The position numbers and the translations under genes are program-made. Below, piece by piece: positions 1 through 5,721 of a stretch of DNA of 6,410 nucleotides; the stretch's first letter is position 1, and each line of letters opens with the position of its first letter. Origin of the DNA: Oscillospiraceae bacterium (GTDB lineage Bacteria > Bacillota > Clostridia > Oscillospirales > Ruminococcaceae). The notes under the pieces were generated by a model. The model saw only the letters and a program-made list of their open reading frames with translations, searched no databases and was not told the DNA's origin. Location: positions 1 to 6,410 of the forward strand of contig JAGPHI010000058.1 of assembly GCA_018055565.1 (NCBI GenBank). The letters run 5' to 3'.

Positions 1-7
1 CGCTCAT
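1..7 (-). CDS. Possible start of a gene following parA (partial, two codons; parB-like by context only)
   Basis: An ATG read leftward at 7-5 is followed by AGC, then the window ends. It lies seven bases after the parA stop, which fits the parA-parB arrangement of partition operons and possible translational coupling. No good Shine-Dalgarno sequence precedes it. The ATG overlapping the parA stop at 18-16 is in a frame that closes after four codons, so it is not a competitor. Nothing in the product can be read; the parB idea rests only on position. Confidence 0.25.
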
Positions 8-14
8 AAAAAGC

Positions 15-842
15 TCATCGTACCCCGTCAGACCTAAGTCGATCTTTTGCGCGCTGCTCAAGCTGCATCACCTCCTTCGTCAAGCTCTCATACGCCGCCG
101 CCACCTTGCCGCCCTTGTCGTGCGCAAAAATGCTCTTGCCCTCCAGCGAGCTTTCCGCCGCCCGTACCGAGTGCGGAATCTCCGTATCAAAGACACGGAT
201 GCTCTCGCCGATGCTGGAACGCAGCGAGGCGATAATGGACTTGGCGTTGTTGGTGCGTCCATCGACCATCGTCAGTAAGATGCCGTCGATACGCAGCTTC
301 GGGTTGATCTGCTTCTTGATTCGGGAAACGGAACGCATAAGCAGGTTCAGACCCTTAGTAGAGAGATAGTTCGGCTGTGTGGGAATAAGCACACTGTCCG
401 CGGCCACAAGCGCGTTGATCGTCATCATACCGAGGGACGGCATACAGTCGATGAGCACATAGTCATACTTGGACTTTACCGTGTCGAGATAACCCTTCAA
501 AATGCTCTCGCGGCTCATGGTGTTGAACAAGCTCACTTCCAGACCGGACAATTCAATGTTGGACGGGAGCAGATCTACGCCCTCCTCGTGGTGAATGATG
601 CCGCTCCCGTCCGGAGTGTCTCTGTCCTCAATTACGTCCTGCATGACCGTTGCGATGGAAACGGAGAGGTCGTCCGGTTTCTTGATGCCGAGGCTCACGG
701 TCAGGCTGCCCTGCGGGTCGGCGTCGATGAGAAGCACGCGCTTTCCCATGTTCGCAAGTCCCACGCCGAGGTTGACGGTGGTGGTCGTCTTTCCGACGCC
801 GCCCTTCTGGTTTGTGATGGCGATCACTTTGCATTGATCCAT
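15..842 (-). CDS. parA: ParA/Soj-family partition ATPase
   Basis: This is a 275-residue P-loop ATPase of the ParA/MinD superfamily. Such proteins bind DNA non-specifically when ATP-bound and move or position ParB-centromere complexes on plasmids, conjugative elements or chromosomes. The deviant Walker A motif KGGVGKTT is at residues 13-20 with the signature lysine near its start. The A' motif (LLIDADPQGS) is at about 38-47 and Walker B (VLIDCMPS) at about 129-136. There is no N-terminal helix-turn-helix domain, so it is the short Soj/type Ib form and is unlikely to repress its own promoter directly. The C-terminal tail is charged and basic (QRAKDRLRSDGVR). The ATG start is backed by AAAGGAG nine bases upstream (852-858). 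It is preceded by a leader hairpin and followed closely by another possible start codon. The family is certain; a role in element maintenance is inferred. Confidence 0.93.
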   Translation of the reverse strand: MDQCKVIAITNQKGGVGKTTTTVNLGVGLANMGKRVLLIDADPQGSLTVSLGIKKPDDLSVSIATVMQDVIEDRDTPDGSGIIHHEEGVDLLPSNIELSGLEVSLFNTMSRESILKGYLDTVKSKYDYVLIDCMPSLGMMTINALVAADSVLIPTQPNYLSTKGLNLLMRSVSRIKKQINPKLRIDGILLTMVDGRTNNAKSIIASLRSSIGESIRVFDTEIPHSVRAAESSLEGKSIFAHDKGGKVAAAYESLTKEVMQLEQRAKDRLRSDGVR

Positions 843-851
843 TGCGGGTTT

Positions 852-858
852 CTCCTTT
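852..858 (-). promoter_or_regulatory. Ribosome binding site of parA
   Basis: AAAGGAG read on the minus strand, nine bases before the ATG at 842, fixes the parA start. Confidence 0.8.
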
Positions 859-870
859 CTGAAATAAATT

Positions 871-900
871 TAGCCGCCCACTTTTGAAGGTGGACGGCTA
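871..900 (-). promoter_or_regulatory. Leader hairpin upstream of parA
   Basis: Arms 871-881 and 890-900 form an 11-pair stem with an eight-base loop. Ten pairs are Watson-Crick. The odd pair (877 with 894) is a C-A mismatch if the plus strand is transcribed but a G-U wobble in minus-strand RNA, so the structure fits a parA transcript. It ends 12 bases before the parA Shine-Dalgarno sequence. An AT-rich stretch without a clean U-run follows, so it may be a weak terminator, an attenuator or an mRNA-stabilising element; the sequence does not decide between these. Confidence 0.5.
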
Positions 901-926
901 TGTATTGGGGTTCTCACTATATGCAA

Positions 927-954
927 ACAGCCCGCTGATTTCTCAGCGGGCTGT
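927..954 (-). terminator. Strong hairpin, probable rho-independent terminator between lysS and parA
   Basis: A perfect 12-bp GC-rich stem (927-938 with 943-954) encloses a four-base loop. Read on the minus strand the loop is GAAA, a GNRA tetraloop, and the stem is followed by TTTGCATAT, a loose U-rich tail. On the plus strand no U-run follows. The likely job is to stop leftward transcription coming from lysS, or from an element promoter, before parA. The broken U-tract lowers certainty. Confidence 0.6.
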
Positions 955-968
955 AGAGTGCGGTATAG

Positions 969-986
969 CTTTGAAGGCTTTCAAAG
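969..986. repeat. Short inverted repeat CTTTGAA/TTCAAAG
   Basis: Seven-base arms (969-975 and 980-986) are separated by GGCT. There is no clean U-run on either side. It sits between the terminator-like hairpin and the TGGCGTAA repeats, so it could be a protein-binding site in the parA upstream region or element end. Its function is unknown. Confidence 0.4.
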
Positions 987-1011
987 ATTTGCAGATTTTT
1001 GCCGTAGACTT

Positions 1012-1053
1012 AGGTGTAAGTTTGGCGTAAATTGGCGTAAGTCCGTGGCGTAA
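1012..1053. repeat. Iteron-like array of TGGCGTAA
   Basis: Three exact copies of TGGCGTAA start at 1023, 1033 and 1046, preceded by a degenerate copy AGGTGTAA at 1012. Spacings are 11, 10 and 13 bases, close to one helical turn, so a protein could bind them on the same DNA face. The position upstream of a short ParA gene suits a centromere or ParB-family binding site. The position at a putative element end also suits arm-type sites for a tyrosine recombinase. The sequence does not separate these possibilities. Confidence 0.5.
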
Positions 1054-1105
1054 ACCCCTACAAAGCCCTTCAGACGCCTACTTATATCTACCTACATAGA
1101 CTTAT

Positions 1106-2653
1106 TCAGTCGATTGGTTTCATTGTGGGGAACAAAAGCACGTCGCGTATCGAGGCCGAATCTGTTAAAAGCATCACCAAACGGTCAAGCCCAAAGCCGA
1201 GGCCGCCTGTGGGCGCAAGCCCATATTCAAGCGCCGTGATATAATCCTCGTCCACCATTGCGCCAGAATTTGGCTCTTGCTGCTTTTTGATGGCCACCTG
1301 CTGCTCAAAGCGCGCCTTTTGGTCAATCGGGTCGTTCAGCTCGCTGAACGCGTTGCCAAATTCACACGCGTTGATAAAATATTCAAAGCGCTCGGTAAAC
1401 GCGGGGTTTTGCGGAATGCGCTTTGCAAGGGGGCTGTTTTCCACAGGATAATCGTAAATAAAGGTGGGCTGCACCAAATTTTCTTCCACAAACGCATCAA
1501 AAAACTCCACCAGCACAGTGCCCTTTGTGGCGTTATCGGGCACTTTTACGCCCTTTTCTTTTGCGCATGCGCGTGCGGCTTCGTCTGATTGCCAATCGGC
1601 GTAATCGCAGCCGGAATATTTTTTCACGGCCTCCGCCATCGTCATGCGCTCCCAGTGGCCCATGTCGATTTCCTTGCCTTGATACAGTATTTTTGTGCCG
1701 CCGCAGATTTTCTCTGCCAGCATCGTGTACAATTCCTGCACCAAATCCATCATGCCTTTATAATCGGTATAGGCTTGATACAATTCAATCGTTGTAAATT
1801 CGGGGTTATGGCGCGTGTCCATGCCTTCGTTACGGAAAATGCGCCCCACTTCATATACGCGGTCAATCCCGCCGACAATTAGGCGCTTTAAGCAAAGCTC
1901 GGTTTCGATGCGCAGATACATATCCATATCCAGCGTGTTATGATGCGTTACAAACGGACGCGCGGCAGCGCCGATTTCCAGCGGCAGCAAAATGGGGGTG
2001 TCCACCTCCAAAAAGCCTTTTTCGTCTAAATAATTGCGAATTTCTTTTAAAATGCGGCTGCGCTTAATAAAGGTGTCTTTTACTTGCGGATTTACAATCA
2101 AATCCACATAGCGCTGGCGATAGCGCGTTTCTTGGTCTTTCAGGCCATGAAATTTTTCCGGCAGCGGCAAAAGGCTTTTTGCCAATAACACAAGCTCGGT
2201 GCATTTAACCGAAATTTCGCCCATATGCGTGCGAAACACTTCGCCGCGCACGCCGATGATATCGCCGATATCCATTTTCTTAAATGCGGCATACGCCTCT
2301 TCGCCCAGCATGTCGCGGCGCACATATAATTGCAAATTGCCGCTTTTATCGCGCAGGTCAGCAAAGCTGGCCTTGCCCATGATGCGCTTAGACATCATGC
2401 GCCCCGCCATGTATACGATGCGCCCGGCCTCGCCCTCCGGCACGTCGGTAAAGCTTTCTTTAATTTCAGCGGCAAAGCTGTCTTGTGGGTATTTGGTTAT
2501 GGCAAACGGGTCTGCCCCTGCTTCCTGCAAGGTTTTTAATTTATCACGGCGAATCGCCACCAGCTCGCTGTAAGCGGCCTCGCTCAATTCCTCTACCGCG
2601 TCCTCAATCTTGTCCTTTACCGCTTCCGCGATTCTTTCCAGCTTTTCGTCCAT
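1106..2653 (-). CDS. lysS: Lysyl-tRNA synthetase, class II
   Basis: Attaches lysine to tRNA-Lys in the cytoplasm using ATP. The product is 515 residues from the chosen start. An N-terminal OB-fold anticodon-binding domain spans about 77-160 (from GRIVYMAGRMMSKRIMGKAS). The class II catalytic domain follows: motif 1 around 200-225 (FLEVDTP), motif 2 at about 273-286 (FRNEGMDTRHNPEF) and motif 3 at about 484-491 (GLGFGLDR). The ATG at 2653 is preferred because GGAGG ends five bases before it. A TTG four codons upstream overlaps that ribosome binding site and is unlikely. An acidic, helix-prone N-terminal stretch of roughly 40 residues makes it slightly longer than the usual 490-505. The block after motif 1 reads LPLEIGAAARPF where many homologues have a GGA(S/T)ARPF form. 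greA lies upstream but a terminator separates them. The family is certain. Confidence 0.97.
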   Translation of the reverse strand: MDEKLERIAEAVKDKIEDAVEELSEAAYSELVAIRRDKLKTLQEAGADPFAITKYPQDSFAAEIKESFTDVPEGEAGRIVYMAGRMMSKRIMGKASFADLRDKSGNLQLYVRRDMLGEEAYAAFKKMDIGDIIGVRGEVFRTHMGEISVKCTELVLLAKSLLPLPEKFHGLKDQETRYRQRYVDLIVNPQVKDTFIKRSRILKEIRNYLDEKGFLEVDTPILLPLEIGAAARPFVTHHNTLDMDMYLRIETELCLKRLIVGGIDRVYEVGRIFRNEGMDTRHNPEFTTIELYQAYTDYKGMMDLVQELYTMLAEKICGGTKILYQGKEIDMGHWERMTMAEAVKKYSGCDYADWQSDEAARACAKEKGVKVPDNATKGTVLVEFFDAFVEENLVQPTFIYDYPVENSPLAKRIPQNPAFTERFEYFINACEFGNAFSELNDPIDQKARFEQQVAIKKQQEPNSGAMVDEDYITALEYGLAPTGGLGFGLDRLVMLLTDSASIRDVLLFPTMKPID

Positions 2654-2658
2654 GACAT

Positions 2659-2663
2659 CCTCC
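2659..2663 (-). promoter_or_regulatory. Ribosome binding site deciding the lysS start
   Basis: GGAGG on the minus strand lies five bases before the ATG at 2653. The only in-frame upstream alternative, TTG at 2665-2663, overlaps this site, so the ATG start is chosen. Confidence 0.8.
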
Positions 2664-2682
2664 AAAGATTATAATATGTTTT

Positions 2683-2691
2683 ATTGTAACA
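2683..2691 (-). promoter_or_regulatory. Probable extended -10 promoter of lysS
   Basis: The minus strand reads TGTTACAAT, an extended -10 element (TG, one base, then TACAAT), with no good -35. Initiation near 2676 would give a leader of about 23 bases that includes the ribosome binding site. A perfect TATAAT at 2673-2668 also exists, but initiation from it would fall inside the Shine-Dalgarno sequence. The promoter directly abuts the greA terminator tail. Confidence 0.4.
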
Positions 2692-2693
2692 CA

Positions 2694-2722
2694 AAAACAG
2701 GTGCTTTGTGCACCTGTTTTTT
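2694..2722 (-). terminator. Rho-independent terminator after greA
   Basis: The core stem ACAGGTGC/GCACCTGT (2697-2704 with 2710-2717) has a five-base loop and is flanked by A-runs and T-runs on both sides. It can therefore work in both directions, with TTTTTT at 2717-2722 on the plus strand and TTTTT at 2697-2693 on the minus strand. It should end greA transcripts before lysS. Leaky read-through could still link the two genes. Confidence 0.82.
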
Positions 2723-2758
2723 ATAAAAATATAAAAATTCAGCAAAAGTGTGGGATAA

Positions 2759-3244
2759 TTACAGCTTTGTGCGGCCGATTTCCAGCACGGTGTATTGAAT
2801 CTGCGTGCCGTTTGGCAATGTGATGTCCACAACGTCATTGGGCTTTTTGCCCATCAGCGCCGCGCCCACAGGCGATTCATTCGAGATTTTGCCGTCAAGT
2901 GGGTTTGCCTCTGTGGAGCCGGTGATATTGTATTCCTCCACTTCGCCGTCCTCGTCCTTGATTTTCACATAGCTGCCAATTTGCACGGTTTCGCCCGTTA
3001 ATTCATCTTCGTCCAGCACACGTGCATATTTCAACGTTTTTTCAAGCTCCACGATGCGGCTTTCCACGAACCCCTGCTCGTTTTTTGCTTCGTCGTACTC
3101 GCTGTTTTCCGACAAATCGCCGTATCCGCGCGCCACCTTTATTTTTTCTGCCACTTCTTTGCGCTTTACGGTTTTCAGCTCTTCCAGCTCGTCCTCCAGC
3201 GCACGTAATCCGGCATACGTCATTACAATTTCCTTGTTGTTCAA
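2759..3244 (-). CDS. greA: Transcription elongation factor GreA
   Basis: Enters the RNA polymerase secondary channel and stimulates cleavage of backtracked RNA, rescuing stalled complexes. From the chosen TTG start it has 161 residues, the usual length (about 157-160). The N-terminal coiled coil spans about 10-75, with the acidic tip motif GDLSENSEYDEAKNEQ at about 42-57 supplying the catalytic-site acidic residues. The C-terminal FKBP-like domain spans about 83-158 (including SPVGAALMGKK). The TTG at 3244-3242 is chosen because AAAGGAG lies nine bases upstream and the resulting N-terminus MNNKEIVMTYAGL matches the family pattern. The in-frame ATG at 3223 would lose conserved residues, although a weak AAGGA precedes it. 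Longer in-frame starts are excluded because they run through the promoter. greA followed by lysS is a common order in Clostridia, although here a terminator lies between them. Confidence 0.96.
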   Translation of the reverse strand: MNNKEIVMTYAGLRALEDELEELKTVKRKEVAEKIKVARGYGDLSENSEYDEAKNEQGFVESRIVELEKTLKYARVLDEDELTGETVQIGSYVKIKDEDGEVEEYNITGSTEANPLDGKISNESPVGAALMGKKPNDVVDITLPNGTQIQYTVLEIGRTKL

Positions 3245-3253
3245 GTTGATCGT

Positions 3254-3260
3254 CTCCTTT
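3254..3260 (-). promoter_or_regulatory. Ribosome binding site deciding the greA TTG start
   Basis: AAAGGAG on the minus strand is nine bases before the TTG at 3244. It is the best site in the leader and supports a non-ATG start. Confidence 0.7.
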
Positions 3261-3266
3261 ACCGTT

Positions 3267-3289
3267 CCTCTGCCAAATCTTGGCCGAGG
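3267..3289 (-). promoter_or_regulatory. Hairpin in the greA 5' leader
   Basis: Arms GCCAA (3272-3276) and TTGGC (3280-3284) enclose a three-base loop. They are extended past a single mismatch by CCTC (3267-3270) and GAGG (3286-3289). The structure lies between the predicted transcription start near 3298 and the ribosome binding site. No U-run follows, so it is more likely a stability or translation element than a terminator. Confidence 0.35.
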
Positions 3290-3304
3290 CATACAATAGC
3301 TTGT

Positions 3305-3333
3305 ATTATATAATAGTTCCATATGCCTGTCAA
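3305..3333 (-). promoter_or_regulatory. Consensus sigma-A promoter of greA
   Basis: On the minus strand TTGACA (3333-3328) and TATAAT (3310-3305) are separated by exactly 17 bases, a perfect match to the housekeeping consensus. Initiation is expected near 3298, giving a leader of about 54 bases before the TTG start. It implies strong expression of greA independent of the upstream EF-G-like gene. Confidence 0.88.
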
Positions 3334-3398
3334 GAGAAGAAATTATTTTTATACAATTTGACAATTTCTATGCCTTCTCTTCGTTCATACAGCCAATT

Positions 3399-3419
3399 AT
3401 ACGCGAAAATCTCGCGTAT
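3399..3419. repeat. Perfect inverted repeat between the EF-G terminator and the greA promoter
   Basis: Arms ATACGCGA (3399-3406) and TCGCGTAT (3412-3419) are perfect over eight bases, with a five-base spacer. No U-run follows on either strand. It lies about 65 bases upstream of the greA -35. It could be an operator or a secondary hairpin; no regulator can be named. Confidence 0.4.
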
Positions 3420-3445
3420 TAGAACAGGCAACACATCGTTTGCGT

Positions 3446-3485
3446 AAAAAAAGTGCAATGCAGGGGCGATAACGCCCCCGCATTG
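3446..3485 (-). terminator. Rho-independent terminator of the EF-G-like gene
   Basis: The stem is CAATGC plus GGGGCG (3456-3468) paired with CGCCCC plus GCATTG (3473-3485), with one mismatch at 3462/3479 and an ATAA loop. On the minus strand it is followed after three bases by seven T residues (complement of 3452-3446). It lies about 30 bases past the stop of the EF-G-like gene and insulates greA. Confidence 0.88.
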
Positions 3486-3516
3486 TATAGTGATAGTATA
3501 ACAAAAGCGCTTTGCC

Positions 3517-5595
3517 TTATTCGTCGTCCTGCTTCATTACAATGTATTTTTTGGCTTCTTCAATTACCTTTGCTTCCAGCATTTGCGGCAATGTTTCGTA
3601 GCGCACAAAGCGGAACGTGTAGCTGCCGCGCCCTTGCGTCAGCTGGCGCAAATAGGTGGTAAAATCATGCATTTCGCTAACAGGCACTTCCGCGTCTACC
3701 AGCTGGCCGCCCTCGTCATCGGGGTTCATGCCTAAAACGCGCCCGCGCCGCTTTGTTACTTCGCCCATGATGTCGCCTGTATTATCGGCAGGGATTTTGG
3801 CGCATAAGGTGCCAATGGGCTCAAGCAGTGTGGGGCCTGCCTCTGGCAGTGCGGTGCGATAGGCAATTTTGGCTGCCATTTTAAAGGCCATTTCCGAGGA
3901 ATCTACAGGATGATAGCTGCCATCCAGCAGCGTGGCCTTTAAGCCCACCACAGGATACCCTGCCAGCACACCGTGCTGCACGGCCTCTTGCAGGCCTTTT
4001 TCTACCGCGGGGAAGAAATTGCGCGGCACGCTGCCGCCAAACACCTTTTCTTCAAATACCAAATCCGTTGCGTCGCACGGCTCAAACTCGATCCACACAT
4101 CGCCAAACTGGCCATGCCCGCCCGTTTGCTTTTTGTGTCGGCCTTGCGCCTTGCATTTTTTGCGAATGGATTCGCGATAGGCAACGCGCGGCTGTGTTAA
4201 TTCAATTTCTACGCCAAATTTTGATTTCAGCTTTGCGCACACCACGTCTAAATGCTGCTCGCCAAGCCCGCCGATAATCTGCTGCACAGTTTCGGAATTG
4301 ACGGTGTAGGTTAATGTGCGGTCCTCCTCCATCAAGCGTGCAAGCGAGGACGAAATTTTGCTTTCATCACCCTTTTGCTTTAATTTAATGGCCATTTGCA
4401 AAGAGGCCGTGGGGAACGGCTGCTCGGGCAAATTAACAACGCGCGAGGGCGCGCACAGCGTGTCGCCCGTAAGCGCCGTAGGCAGCTTTGTGATGGCGGC
4501 GATATCGCCCGCGCCGATGGCGCTGATATCGGCTTGCTTTTTGCCGCGCACAAGCAGCAGCTTGCCAATGCGCTCCGTGTCGCCGGTGCGCGCATTTACA
4601 AGCGGTGTGTCGGCTTTAATTTCGCCCGCAATCACCTTAACGTAGCTTAGTTTCCCCACAAAGGGATCCGCCACGGTTTTAAACACAAACGCGCATACAG
4701 GCGCGTTTGGCGTGCATTCGATTTCCACCTCTGTGCCCTGCGCATTTTTTGCGATGCAGCCTGCGCCGCGCGCAGCCGATGGCAAAAGCTTTTTCATGTA
4801 CGTCAGCACCGTGTCTACTGCCGCAAGCGACGTAGACGAGCCGCAAAGCACCGGCGTGATAGCGCCTGTTTTTACGCCCATGCGCACGCCCTCGGTTAAT
4901 TCCTCCTGCGTAAACGCCTCGCCCTCGAAAAATTTTTCCATCAGCGCTTCGTCTGTTTCGGCAACCGCCTCGCTCATGGCGGCAATTAGGCCATCCAGGC
5001 GGTGCCCGTAGTTGGGCATGGGCACTTCGCGCGCCTCGCCGCCCACATAGCTAAACGCCTTCATGGTAATTAAATTCACAAAAATGCGCCCGCCCGCCTG
5101 CTCTACAGGCACAATTACAGGGCAAATAGAAGGGCCAAACTTGGTTTTTAAATCCTCAAATACTTTGTAAAAATCGGCGTTTTCCACATCCAGCTTAGAC
5201 ACGTAAATCATGCGGCTTTTGCCGTTTTTGCGCGCTAGGTCATAGGCTTTTTCCACGCCCACCTGCAAGCCGTCGCGCGCAGATACCACCATCAGCACGC
5301 TTTCCGCCGCGCGAATACCCTCATAAAGCCCCAGCTCGAAATCAAAAAGGCCCGGAACGTCAATCAAATTTATTTTTACGCCATCGTGCTCCACAGGCGC
5401 AAGCGCCATGCCAAGCGACGCCTTGCGGCGAATTTCCTCGGGATCGTAATCGCACACAGTGTTGCCATCCTCGATACGGCCTTGTCTGTCGGTGGTTTTT
5501 GTCAGAAACAGCAGCGCTTCGGCAAGGGTTGTTTTACCCGCCCCACCGTGGCCCGCAATCAACACATTGCGGATATGGTCGTTTGCATAGTTCAT
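3517..5595 (-). CDS. fusA-like: EF-G-like translational GTPase (EF-G2-type paralogue)
   Basis: A full-length 692-residue member of the EF-G superfamily. The G domain spans about 1-275, with G1 GHGGAGKT (15-22), G3 DVPGL (79-83) where true EF-G has DTPGH, and G4 SKLD (133-136) instead of NKxD. Domain II is about 295-385. Domain III is about 395-465 with GGLGEQHLD near 442-450. Domain IV is about 468-588 with GGHGQFGDV and the tip block HPVDSSEMAFKMA. Domain V is about 590-680. All five domains suggest ribosome binding and possibly translocation or a related step, but the replaced G3 histidine suggests slowed or altered GTP hydrolysis. The ATG at 5595 has AAGAAGG eight bases upstream; the adjacent TTG codon is not needed. 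The usual fusA context (rpsL, rpsG, tuf) is absent, which supports a paralogue rather than the main EF-G. The cellular role of this subfamily is poorly known. A TetM-like ribosome protection protein is a less likely alternative. Confidence 0.9.
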   Translation of the reverse strand: MNYANDHIRNVLIAGHGGAGKTTLAEALLFLTKTTDRQGRIEDGNTVCDYDPEEIRRKASLGMALAPVEHDGVKINLIDVPGLFDFELGLYEGIRAAESVLMVVSARDGLQVGVEKAYDLARKNGKSRMIYVSKLDVENADFYKVFEDLKTKFGPSICPVIVPVEQAGGRIFVNLITMKAFSYVGGEAREVPMPNYGHRLDGLIAAMSEAVAETDEALMEKFFEGEAFTQEELTEGVRMGVKTGAITPVLCGSSTSLAAVDTVLTYMKKLLPSAARGAGCIAKNAQGTEVEIECTPNAPVCAFVFKTVADPFVGKLSYVKVIAGEIKADTPLVNARTGDTERIGKLLLVRGKKQADISAIGAGDIAAITKLPTALTGDTLCAPSRVVNLPEQPFPTASLQMAIKLKQKGDESKISSSLARLMEEDRTLTYTVNSETVQQIIGGLGEQHLDVVCAKLKSKFGVEIELTQPRVAYRESIRKKCKAQGRHKKQTGGHGQFGDVWIEFEPCDATDLVFEEKVFGGSVPRNFFPAVEKGLQEAVQHGVLAGYPVVGLKATLLDGSYHPVDSSEMAFKMAAKIAYRTALPEAGPTLLEPIGTLCAKIPADNTGDIMGEVTKRRGRVLGMNPDDEGGQLVDAEVPVSEMHDFTTYLRQLTQGRGSYTFRFVRYETLPQMLEAKVIEEAKKYIVMKQDDE

Positions 5596-5614
5596 CAAAA
5601 TTACCTTCTTTCAC

Positions 5615-5632
5615 GAAGCGCGAATGCGCTCC
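5615..5632 (-). promoter_or_regulatory. Small hairpin in the leader of the EF-G-like gene
   Basis: Arms 5615-5621 and 5626-5632 pair over seven positions around a four-base loop, with one G-U pair in minus-strand RNA. It stands just upstream of the ribosome binding site at 5604-5610 and could affect translation. There is no further evidence. Confidence 0.3.
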
Positions 5633-5692
5633 GACAAGTCAAGGCGGCGGGTAAAAAAAGAAAGGTTGCCGATATCCGTCACCTTACACAAA

Positions 5693-5721
5693 ATAATACC
5701 ACATATTTATTATTTTTTAAA
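5693..5721 (-). promoter_or_regulatory. Probable promoter of the EF-G-like gene
   Basis: On the minus strand TTTAAA (5721-5716), a 17-base spacer and TATTAT (5698-5693) are found. A TG at 5701-5700 gives an extended -10. Initiation near 5686 would leave a leader of about 90 bases. The surrounding AT-richness lowers specificity. Confidence 0.55.

Larger units (their letters stand above)
1..1105. mobile_element. Putative end of an integrated element (ICE or plasmid-derived) next to the lysS 3' end
   Basis: This segment holds a stand-alone ParA ATPase, the possible start of a following gene, strong hairpins and a short-repeat array, directly downstream of lysS. From memory of the family, closely similar ParA proteins (the same GILLTMV and IPHSVRAAE blocks and a basic C-terminus) recur in Tn1549-like conjugative elements of Clostridia; the chromosomal soj gene normally sits near rpmH/gidB rather than lysS. 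Lys codons in parA are mostly AAG where I read them, whereas the EF-G-like gene favours AAA. No terminator lies within the first 150 bases after lysS, as expected if its native downstream sequence was displaced. No integrase, relaxase or duplicated attachment core is visible, so the boundary is inferred and its exact position is unknown. Confidence 0.4.

Noticed and set aside
1005..1104. Direct repeat TAGACTTA at 1005-1012 and 1097-1104 as a candidate attachment core
   Set aside because: An eight-base repeat is near chance expectation in a region of this size, and both copies lie on the same side of the presumed element.
843..1105. CRISPR array or tRNA gene in the lysS-parA gap
   Set aside because: Repeats are only eight bases with 2-5 base gaps, far from CRISPR repeat-spacer lengths, and no cloverleaf or CCA-type end could be found.
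3245..3364. N-terminal extension of greA by about 40 codons
   Set aside because: It would run through the perfect greA promoter and the ribosome binding site, and GreA proteins do not carry such an extension.
3396..3401. Second TATAAT box upstream of greA on the minus strand
   Set aside because: The -35 position reads TTCTAA with only a partial match, and a perfect promoter lies closer to the gene.
3517..5595. Tetracycline resistance ribosomal protection protein
   Set aside because: TetM-type proteins are about 640 residues with canonical DTPGH and NKxD motifs. This protein is longer, has a typical EF-G domain IV tip (HPVDSSEMAFK) and altered G motifs, and fits EF-G2-type paralogues better.
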